Assembly: GCF_000003605.2 (NCBI RefSeq)
Contig: NW_003131866.1
Coordinates: 228,690 to 281,202, forward strand
Length of the DNA: 52,513 nt
Origin: Saccoglossus kowalevskii
Lineage: Eukaryota > Hemichordata > Enteropneusta > Harrimaniidae
Direction: 5' to 3'
Both the position numbers and the translations under genes were made by a program. Of the stretch, positions 12,001 to 21,200 are shown one piece after another; within the stretch, counting starts at the first letter, position 1; each line of letters starts with the position of its first letter. The notes below the pieces were generated by a model. That model saw only the letters and a list, made by a program, of their open reading frames with translations, made no database searches and had not been told where the DNA came from.

Positions 12001-15000
12001 TACATTCTAGATAATTATGCTCAGTGATGTAAAATTGAAGCGATGACTGAATGAACAAACCTAGGCTGGCGAAGATGTATCTGGAAGTGTACACATTTGT
12101 TGGAAGTGAAAAAAATATTCAATGTAATGACAAAAATTGTAAAATGCTGTGGAATTTCTTTTGCATATAAAAATATACTAGCAATTTTCTATTAATGGTT
12201 TATTCAAGTGGGCAAAATATAATGTACAGAAAGATTGCCCGTATACACTGAAAAGTAAGCAACCGACAGCCTGTATAAAAGGGGGGCTGTGATTGGCTGT
12301 TACTTACGCGAGATTTGAACGGGACTTACATAGGCGTCGGATCAGATGTAGGTAGGGCGGAATTAAAAAAAAAATCACAAAATCAAAATCAAAGTAAAAT
12401 AATAAAATAAAATGGCATTAATAACAAATATAATAAAAAATAAAATTAAAATAAGTTTATAGCCAAAATAACTAAAGCCTGTACACTACATCAGATTTTA
12501 ATCAGATTGAGGGAAAGCTAGCCATCTCAAGAGGAAAATTATTTATATATCAGGTATATGAAGGCAGCCAATTCATACGTGATAACAACATTGACATGTA
12601 AATAAACAGAGTACCCTAAGCAAGTATGCAAGGCTCTGAAATAGTCCATTATAATCACTATGGCAACTAGATCATTAAGCATGAATGCTATGATAGTCAA
12701 GCCTACAATTTTTCATGAGATCAGAAAGAGTCTTTTCATGTGTAGTACCATATTTTTATTTAGCCACATATATTTTTACTGGATTTATTAAAATTATAAT
12801 GATTTTCTAGGCCTCATTAAAAATATTATGCTCATACTAAATTGACTGTAATAAAGGAACTAACTTTTAACATTAGATTTGATTTTTGCTCAAAACATAA
12901 ATTTGGGTTGAGTCATTTATAATAAAATGACATAAAAAACACTTGGAGGGGGGGGGGGCACTAGATTTTATTTTTGCTCATTATTTGAAAACAAGCAGCC
13001 TATCAGCTGAGATAGCTCTGCTGTTAGCAATGAATATTTTAATTTTGCGGTTTTTAACAAGAAGTCGAAAATATCACTTTTTACTAAAAATGACAAAAAT
13101 ATTCCGCAAAATTAGAGAATTAAAGATATCATCATGAAATAAACAAATCTGAGAGAGGCCCACCCAATGTACATATACACCAAGTATCAAAGCATTCAGG
13201 CTTGTAGTTTTCAAGAAGAAGTCGAAAAAGTAAAACATTGACACGGATGACGACGACGGATAATCACTCATATGATAAGCTCTGCTCGACAAAGTCGACA
13301 GTATTTTAAAGTACATAACAAGCATAGTATACAATATTCATAACCTATGTCATATGAAAGATACATACTTGCTTTAATTTTTCCGACTTCTTGGATACTG
13401 CTGTTTCTGTTCCCATACTCGCTATTTGTCTTTTTGTGTGTTGCATCAGTAGAAAAAATGTTGATATTATGACCACAAAAAGTGCCACAACACCAGACAG
13501 CAGATATGAAAATGGACTTGTTGTTATGATATCAATAAGTGAATCTAACAAAGAAAAGAAATGATTCATTATTTAATTAACAAGAAGACTGATCCTTTCA
13601 AATCTTGTTTCAATCAAGTGAACAAAACAAAACAAGAATCTGTAATACTCGATGTGACATAACAAAAATCCATGAATGCATTTTACTAATCTTGCATTAT
13701 TCAATAAATAATCATTGGACAGTCAAATTAATTTATCACTCGTCTATGAAATTTGAAGTTATATAGTTCTTGCAGCCCAAGCTTGTGAGTATAAGTTTAA
13801 TAGCGTTACGACCAAAGACTGCAAATCCAGTCAATAAACGTTTTATCACATACCTTATACAATGTAGGTTACCGCGGTAAATTAAAAATAAATGCAATTG
13901 TTTACTACTACTACTAGCTTTTAATTTATTTCAGTACTAATTTTATTTCTGCCATTTATTCAAATGTTCACAGTGTGGATTGCTGTTTGTTCCTGAATCT
14001 ACAACATCAGATGTGCAACTGTTCTAACCCTTTGAAACCAGAACCGTGACCAGATAGTTGCATGTATTTTTAGCCAATGTGATTGCTATTTTATAAAGAC
14101 AATCAAGCCCCACATTAACAGCAAAATTCTAATACAAATTTTAGGTCTGGTCTGGTCTGGCTGGAAGTTTGTAACCCTTCAAATATCTAAGAGTAATATG
14201 GTCACACAAGCTGTGCTTTTATACATTTTACAAAGTAATAACTAAAACATGATTAGATTCATTAACAACAATATACAAACCTTTTTTCAACCTGTTGTAT
14301 CATAGTGTTACTTTTTGGAAATATTACTGATACCGGTAGTTTTCAAAGTTATAAATTAGTTCATTGGGAAATTGGCCACTATTCTTTCACATTTCTAATT
14401 ATCAGCACAATGTGTAAAGAAGATGGAAAACGAGAACAATAATTCTACCTCAGAACTTAATTTCAATATCATCCAGCTATTGAGAAAGCGTTTTTAACCT
14501 CTGTATTATTCTTTTTTTTATCATTCCACTAAATACAATGTTACGTTGCAGTAACACTGTCATCCCAACCCCACCACCTCAAGTGATACAGAACAAATAT
14601 GGGAGATTAGATTGGTTTCACCAGCAAATTTTAACCAGGGGTGAACCATTGACATGTTTGTTGTTCCTACATCACTGTATCTGAGCATGACAATTTTCAT
14701 ATAGTTTTCCTCTGCTAAAATCTATCCACTATTTCCTAAATTTGCCTGATGTACTTTAGCTATTCGTATTCTACCATTGATCTCACAGTAAATATTTGAT
14801 CTTGTATACCTAAAAGTACATTATCACACAGTATAACATGGAAACAGAGATTTTCCTGACACATTAAATATTTATTAAACCAATTTCCTTGTGCATCATT
14901 GACACATCAGCAAATCATATAGTGATATACTTTGATAAAACACATCTTACTATAGTTACAAAACAGGACTCAAAATTCAGATCACGATCATCACCTAGAT

Positions 15001-15983
15001 GCCTCATTTGAATGCCTCAATCCCCTTCATAATATAGTGAAATAATTTTTTCATAATTTTAATCAGTCCATTTTTACAAATTTTGCCCTCGAAAATCAGA
15101 ATGTTGAAAATCAGAATGGCAAAAGACAAACAATAAGTTGTATAGAAAAAATATTACCATATTTTCTTTAAAATGAGAGTTATATTAGCTATGGACAAAA
15201 TTAGTCATATTTTAATAATAATCTAATATACAACAAATACAGTTGTTGGTGTATGTGAGCTTTGATTGAAGAAGCAATTTAATAAAGCAAATATAGTGAG
15301 GTAATGCACACATTATTATTACAGAAAAAAATAATTACTGTAAATGATTTGTGAAACATATAAATAAAACCAACAACTTATGATATGAATATATAGATGA
15401 ATCAAATGCCAATATAGTAATAGTAATATTTTATTATAACAATGCCATAATTAATTTCATATTAAAATTTATAATTATTCAATTATTCATAATGCCAATA
15501 TTAATTTCATAATAACATTTATAATTATTTAAGGATAGTAATTTGTTTACAGAAAATTATGACATTTTGTCAGGCAACTCTTCATTCTTAACCGATTATT
15601 GCTACCTCTCTTTCAAGAATATACTACAACTGAGTGGCACGCAGTACTGGACAAGGTCAATAGTCGCCTTGTCGTCCAGTTTCGATAGGATTTGTCATTT
15701 TATTATTACATATGAACAAAATTGAATTACTGAATATAAGAGTTAACTGTCCTGTATGTGACTTTTAATGGAATAATTATTTTTTACAGAAATTACATTT
15801 GTAGAAGAATGTTCTAGATCGATCGAAACGATTGGCCTAAAATGTTACTTTGTAAAATCAAGCCAGAGTCAAAATCACAAACTGGCTCGCTAATCATTGG
15901 AAAATTAGAACATGATGAAACGACAGAATCTTATTAGAATTATCAAAATCCGCTACTTTGGTCGACTTACCTACGAAATCCAT
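6048..15983 (-). CDS. MXRA7: MXRA7-like single-pass membrane protein
   Basis: Four coding exons on the minus strand: 15983-15971 (MDFV), 13544-13369, 7501-7251 and 6159-6048 (stop 6050-6048). All have AG/GT boundaries and phases 1, 0 and 2 join cleanly to give 183 residues. Residues about 17-38 (YLLSGVVALFVVIISTFFLL) form one strong transmembrane helix close to the N-terminus. A charged, acidic linker follows. The conserved module is at the C-terminus: IEEERETQRRQLAAIYSLMK and then VTEVNEQFKLYA, matching the vertebrate MXRA7 ending (EELEEEQR-QK-QLAAIFKLMK ... VQEQLRLY). The protein's function is poorly defined in any animal; the name comes from expression in matrix remodelling. The start is the first ATG of the only plausible first exon, next to a promoter shared with TRMT1. 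Introns are long, and intron 2 (7502-13368) carries several transposons. Confidence 0.88.
6481..7232 (+). mobile_element. Family B HINE-like element, copy B1
   Basis: Left end AACAAGTCATTGAAAATGAC (self-complementary TCATT/AATGA) at 6481. The core has repeated KATGGC...GCCATYTTG palindromes and ATTTGAATGAAAAC-type monomers. A short GACGGACGG microsatellite lies near 7165-7183. The right-end palindrome at 7197-7230 (AGTCCCCGTTTTCGGAC / GTCCGAACAGGGACT) ends in CTAA. It has no coding capacity. It lies in MXRA7 intron 3. Confidence 0.7.
7773..7980. mobile_element. 208-bp MITE with TA target duplication
   Basis: Inverted termini CTGTAAAG...TAATTATTCACTGGGTTT at the left and its complement at the right (7940-7980), flanked on both sides by TA (7771-7772 and 7981-7982). 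AT-rich and noncoding, it fits a Tc1/mariner-type miniature element. It sits in MXRA7 intron 2. Confidence 0.6.
7983..11204. other. MXRA7 intron 2, AT-rich filler
   Basis: About 3.2 kb of AT-rich intronic DNA with poly-A/T runs and short microsatellites (for example ATCATCATCAT near 10196). Open frames here are short and low in complexity, and I recognise no gene or RNA. Confidence 0.5.
11214..12509. mobile_element. Mutator-like non-autonomous element with about 160-bp TIRs and 9-bp TSD
   Basis: The left terminus 11214-11373 and right terminus 12350-12509 are inverted copies with only a few mismatches over about 160 bp, both starting CAATCTGATTAAAATCTGAT and ending at CCGCCCTACCTAC. The direct repeat AGGGAAAGC is immediately outside at 11205-11213 and 12510-12518. 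Long TIRs and a 9-bp duplication are the signature of Mutator-like (MULE) elements. There is no transposase. The interior is clearly more GC-rich than the surroundings and holds promoter-like motifs (see the separate entry). The small direct repeats plus nearly identical TIRs suggest fairly recent movement. Confidence 0.8.
11380..11640 (+). promoter_or_regulatory. Promoter/first-exon-like segment inside the Mutator-like element
   Basis: The interior contains a CRE-like TGATGACGTCACCGG (11432-11446), a YY1-like AAAATGGCGGA (11473-11483) whose ATG opens an 11-codon frame, and a strong donor TTTTCG|GTAAGT (GT at 11522). This order (CRE, ATGGCGG, donor) looks like the promoter and first exon of a housekeeping gene. 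It could be a captured host fragment or the element's own promoter. I cannot name a source gene. Confidence 0.35.
12988..13302 (+). mobile_element. Family A HINE-like element, copy A1
   Basis: 5' end AAAACAAGCAGCCTATCAGC followed by the stem GAGATAGCT (hairpin), a shortened core containing the TTTTTACTAAAAATGACAAA and AGAGAGGCCCACCCAA monomer motifs, a GATGACGACGACGGA microsatellite (13248-13260), and a decayed 3' palindrome (GCTCTGCTCGACAAAGTCGACAG). Same family as copies at 27378, 37218 and 50902. A 10-G tract (12949-12958) is just upstream. Confidence 0.7.
13910..15970. other. MXRA7 intron 1, no gene seen
   Basis: AT-rich intronic DNA. A direct duplication of about 50 bp lies at 15445-15540 (two copies of AATGCCA-ATTAATTTCAT followed by TTTATAATTATT). 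No conserved coding sequence or RNA gene is visible. Confidence 0.45.
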
Positions 15984-16202
15984 GTTTAGTTGTTGTCAAA
16001 CACCCAGTGCCAAGTAGTGTCTGAGGTACACTGAAAATGTCACCAAAACAATATCATTATATTTCGTCTGTAGTCTCAGTAGTGTCACGACGTCACTTCC
16101 GCTTATTACCCACAGTGCAAACTGTTTACAAATGGTAGCGCTCACATGGATCAGCCTGATATGCATGAAGTTCTCGAAGAGTGGTTATACAATTAATTTC
16201 AG
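15984..16202. promoter_or_regulatory. Probable bidirectional promoter of MXRA7 and TRMT1
   Basis: The MXRA7 start codon (15983, minus) and a candidate noncoding TRMT1 first exon ending at TTTCAG|GTAATT (16202) face away from each other across about 150-200 bp. Between them are a CRE-like GACGTCAC (16089-16096) overlapping an ETS-like CACTTCCGC (16094-16102). Both motifs are common in TATA-less housekeeping promoters. The first-exon assignment is an inference. An ATG at 16132 would open an upstream frame in that exon. Confidence 0.5.
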
Positions 16203-16764
16203 GTAATTTGCGTAATATACGCCACTACACTGATTTATTTGGCATCTAAAAACTGTCGAGCCTTAACGCTAGCATACATTTTTTTATTTAACCTAAATGC
16301 ATTAACGTTACGTGCGTGCTTGTTAAAAATGGATTTTTTACACGTAATTTGTATGCAGATTAGTAAATATTTATTTTTACGTAAACAAGTCGAAGTTGGA
16401 ATGTGCCCATATTTATGCGACACAGGAGTGGGTGCGAATATTTTAATGGCCTGGTTGTTGAAGTGCGCCCTCATTTGAGGGATTGTGTTTGGACCAGTCT
16501 GCAGTGTACTTTCCTAAAATTGCTCAATACAGTCTCACGAAATTCTTTGTAAATGTTTTTATATTTTACGGATATATTGCTTATGTGAAAACAAAAATTG
16601 GGGTAAAAAACTAAATATTTGATATAAACGCGTGTATGTGGATTACTGCAGAGTTAATACAAGCATGGTCCTTCATAATACAAGAGACTCTATGTGAAAA
16701 AAGTAAAACACGACCTGTTCAGTTATAAAAAATGTTTGAAAATTTTTTAAACTCAGGATAATTA

Positions 16765-17817
16765 AACAAGTCATTGTCAATGACACGTCCCCGTTCCGTT
16801 CATATTTGAGTGACATATACATTCAAAGCAGATCATGACCGAAATACACCTACATATGTACAACACATTGTACTAAATCTGAACAAAATCCATCCATGCA
16901 TGACTGAGATCCGGTTCCGGAATTGTGAAAATACGTGATTTTGATGTATTTTCGGCCTTAAAATGGCCATCATTCAGCTATTGTTAATCAGATCATGAAA
17001 CAAATGCACATATCTTTTTATTTGTAACATGATGTACCATGTGTGTGTGAAGTTTGAACTTGATCAATCCAGACATGTCTTGGATACGGATCCAGAACTG
17101 AATTCTTTACAAAATGGCCGCCAGTCGGCCATTTCGAACTTGATCCGAAAAAAAAAAGACGTGCATCAAGGTCCTATTATGTTTAATGTTTGTACCAAAT
17201 TTGGACAAAATCCGTCCATGCATAACTGAGATCCGGGTCCGGAATGGTGAAAATGTGCGATTTCTATGCATTTTTGGCCTTAAAGTGGCCGCCATTTGGC
17301 TATCGTTAATGAAATCATGAAACAAATGCACATACATATTTGTGACATGATGTACCTTGTGTGTGTGAAGTTTGAACTCGATCAATCCAAGCATGTCTCA
17401 GATACGGATCCAGAACTGATTTCTTTAAAACAAAATGGCCTCCAGTCGGCCATTTCAAACCCGATCCAAAAAAAAAAATGACGTGCATCAAGGTCCTATT
17501 ATGTTTAATGTATGTACCAAATTTGAACAAAATCCGTCCATGCATAACTGAGATCCGGGTCCGGAATGGTGACAATGTGCGATTTTGATGCATTTTCGGC
17601 CTTAAAATGGCCGCTATTCGGCTATCGTTAATCGGATCATGAAAAAAATGCATGTGCATATGTCCCATATAATGTGTGATGTATGAGTGAAGTTTGAACT
17701 TAATCGGTCCATGCATGTTCGAGATACAGGTGATCACGGACGCACGCACGTACGCACGCACGCACACAGGGCAAAACATAAGTCCCCGTTTTCGGACTAT
17801 GTCCGAACGGGGACTAA
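16765..17817 (+). mobile_element. Family B HINE-like element, copy B2
   Basis: 5' end AACAAGTCATTGTCAATGAC (16765) followed by CGTCCCCGTT, which complements the 3' palindrome. The core has two well-preserved monomers of about 310 bp (16900-17220 and 17220-17540) plus a partial one, each with a GATCCGGxTCCGGAATxGTG start and an AAAATGGCC...GGCCATTTC palindrome. An ACGC microsatellite follows at 17735-17765, then the 3' palindrome 17780-17815 (AGTCCCCGTTTTCGGAC / GTCCGAACGGGGACT) ending CTAA. It has no coding capacity; the long minus-strand frame here is repeat DNA. It lies in TRMT1 intron 1. Confidence 0.78.
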
Positions 17818-18067
17818 AAATGAGTCTTTAACTACATTTTGAAAAAATGAAAAAGGTGTTCAGACTTATTTGTAAAGATCGGAATTATGTGACAATAGTT
17901 TCATATACATACTGTTTGACCCATATGAAATGGCTGATTTGGGATTCTTAATGAAAAATGTCCATTGCAAATAATAATCATGATTGTGGTATTTTTTTTT
18001 GCAGATTATATATGCAGAAAATCTGTCTATTTCTTCTAATCTTGTCAAACGAGACCTGGACTTACAT

Positions 18068-18229
18068 ATGTTGTCTGCAGTGGCTAAAATTCCTAAAAAG
18101 TTGTTCACAATATGCTTACAACAAAAAATATTTAACAGAAGAATCAACTGTACCAGAAATCTTACCTGCTCATATAAAAAAGTGTTTTCCAAATTGTCAC
18201 GAATATTGCAAAAAGTGCCTGAACGAAAG
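18068..18229 (+). other. TRMT1: Putative mitochondrial presequence of TRMT1 (upstream in-frame start)
   Basis: Exon 18005-18369 stays open upstream of the family-conserved start region. The ATG at 18068 adds 54 residues starting [20 protein letters not shown]. They are rich in K/R, have only one acidic residue and carry hydrophobic stretches, as in a mitochondrial targeting presequence. Its context is weak (C at -3, T at +4), whereas the inner ATG at 18230 has a strong context (A at -3, G at +4). Leaky scanning could therefore give mitochondrial and nuclear/cytosolic forms; TRMT1 is known to act in both places. An out-of-frame ATG at 18012 complicates this. Confidence 0.5.
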
Positions 18230-21200
18230 ATGGCTACTCAAAGTCCAGAAACACAGACAATCAATGGGAAAGAGTACTATACTGTGACTGAAGGAAAAGC
18301 TGAAATTCTTTTTCCATCTTCAAATGAAGTATTTTATAATCCAGTACAAGAATTTAATCGAGATTTGACGTAAGTAACGGGCGTGGCTTGAAATCTTTTT
18401 CTGTGATAAATATTTTATATTTTTTTTAATTTTTTGTCAGTCTTGGAGTTGAAACAATTTTAACCAGTTTTGCCACATTTATTAATTCATTTATATAACT
18501 AATGTAACTTATTCAAACAACACCTAGGTAGCATTTATATGCCACTATCATAAATATGTTGGAATAAAAAAAATACAGTGAGACAACAACTCTAAAAAAC
18601 TGGTTGTCAAGTGAGACAACCACTCTAAAAAACTGGATGTCCAGTGAGACAACCAGTCTAAAATATTTCATATTTCAGAACCCTGTGGACTAAATCCTTT
18701 CATTATTTGCATGTGCCTAGTATTTTATTAGGGACATATGCAGTGAATTACTGATTCAATCCAAAATGGCTGACTGGCAGTCATTTTGTTTTTGGAAAAT
18801 GTGGTATCTAATGCATGCTTAGTCAGTTTTTGTTCAAATTTGGTACATACATTATACATGTTAGGATACATGTCTTTGGCAATTTGTTTCATGATCGGAT
18901 AAAAGATGGTTGACTGGCAGCCATTTTTTTGTTGTTGAAAATGTGGTATCTTTTGCATGCTTTTTCAGTTTTTGTTCATATTTGTTGTGTTCATGACAAT
19001 TTGTTTCATAATCAGATCAAAGATGGCCGACTGGCAGCCATCTTGTTTTTTGACCTCACTATTATATCTCCAAGGTTTATTAACCATTTTCATTCATATT
19101 TGGCATATACATCATACATATTGGAGTACATGTCCACAATCACAATCGGTTTAAAGATGGTACTTTATTTTTGGCATGAATAATATTTCCCCTAATTTCA
19201 GCTGGGACTATGTCGATAACAGTGACTTAATTTGGATCAGTATATCATGTATTAACAATTAGAGAAGAAATTAACAAAAAACTTACTTTACGAATGTATT
19301 TTGATGCTTTATATTTCTGCGTCTCTGTTCTAGGATTGCTGTTATTGGGTTATATGCCGAGGAGTTTTTAAAAACACAAGACATACAAGGTAATGAATTG
19401 AAAAGCCACTAGGGAATGCACGTACACTCACTGTTTTGGTAACTATCTACCCTCGTGATGTAAATAATGTGGTATTGCCCTCATAACAATCCATCGATGA
19501 GTTGAACACATTGCATGCTTCTCAGAGATTATCATTTTATCGTTTTAATACTCCTGAAATAGAGTTAAAAAATTTAACTATGATTACTCAGTGCAGTAAC
19601 TGGGAAAGTTTATGTGTTAGTTCCACGGTTCTAAAACAAAACCAAAGAAAATTCAGAAAGTGCACATTGCAGATTAACATAGAGCAGCACAGAGTCTCAT
19701 CGTCAGTTCAGTTTTTCCCACGAACAATAGCTCTTAATTGAGCTCACTTTTATTGTCTTGTTAGAACTGGCATACCGAAATGAGTAGTTATGAATATAAG
19801 AGTAAATCATTCAAACGAACATTGAATACAATGGCGTTTTGAGCGCTTATCCCGAGCTAAGCATTCACGCACATTTCATTAGCTCCTGCTAAGGAACTGA
19901 ACCGGGTCTTAAAGTCATCGTGTTTAAATTATTCTTTGTTACTGGCTGCTCACTATCCCAAAATATATCTAGTTTTTGGATTATGAACTTAATTTGAATG
20001 TATTTTCTTATCAAAGGCCTTCAAAGAAGAGTTTATATTACACAATGTGGAAACTCATTGTTTCCATGGTGACAAAAGTTGACTTCGTCATATACCGTAG
20101 TAAAGATTTCAAAAGATTAATATATTACACATTTTTATGGCATTTTAGTGAAGTATCCTGGTGACAAAGATGAAGAAACTCAAAACAAAGAATCAATTAA
20201 TAGGAAATCAACTGAAAAGTTGCATGATACATCAAATGTAAAAGCAGCCAATCAGAAAGATGATACATCAACTGTAAAACCAACCAATCAGAAAGATGAT
20301 ACATCAACTGTAAAACCAACCAATCAGAAAGATGATATATCAACTGTAAAACCAACCAATCAGAAAAATGATACATCAACTGTAAAACCAACCAATCAGA
20401 AAGATGATATATCAACTGTAAAACCAACCAATCAGAAAAATGATACATCAACTGTAAAACCAACCAATCAGAAAGATGATGACAAACACATAAAGACATT
20501 ACAACCTGGAGAATTGTGTGAGGTGAGTGAACATTTAAAGTTGCATTGTTAAAAATCTAAGTCATGTTTTAGGTACATATCTGAACCATACATTATTATT
20601 GGCATAAAAATATAAATTTGTAAATACTTTTTAGTTTTTGCAATGTGCACAATCCCCACTAGTTCAAAAACAGGCTGATACAAGGATGAGCATATATCAT
20701 GCTAATTTGGAGAAACTGTTTTATCTGTCAAAAACGTTTTATTTTTTGGTATTTATTTTTTTCTAATCGATTATAAAAATGCATTAATCTTTTCAGGAAG
20801 TGTTTGAATATATATTTGAATATGGTTATTACCGTTTGTACTCTTCAGGGTGGACGCAGAAACATTCACACTTGATCAAAATATTTTTATCACACATATA
20901 CTGTATTAGTGCAATGCAAACAATTAATACTTTATTTTCATCAAATCCTATTGAGTTTCATAAAAATGACGATGTCTTACTCGAGAAATATTATTTTGGT
21001 TCTGTTCATTCCTCATGTGACCTCTCAGATTTGTTGATTTCATGATGATAACTTTAATTCTCTAATTTCTCTTAATATTTCTGTCATTTTGGGTTAATTA
21101 CAAGACTATTTAAGTATATCTGGATATTCGTGTTGTCTTGAAAAAGGCTAGACTGATTGATTCTTTTCTCATGTAACTCAACTACTGTAAAAACTTTGTA

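Noticed and set aside
16235-16478. Overlapping 79-codon frames on both strands
   Set aside because: Antisense pair just downstream of the shared promoter; neither has family similarity, and both lie in TRMT1 intron 1.
17315-17779. Longest uninterrupted minus-strand frame in the region (154 codons)
   Set aside because: It lies fully inside the B2 element and its translation repeats with the monomers; the same peptide pattern appears wherever family B occurs.
17958-18287. 109-codon frame overlapping the first TRMT1 coding exon
   Set aside because: Out of frame with the conserved TRMT1 reading (MATQ...FNRDLT). At most an upstream overlapping frame.
20797-20900. Possible extra TRMT1 exon after a CTTTTCAG acceptor
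   Set aside because: The flanking exons already join in phase with family sequence on both sides, and the peptide here has no family match.
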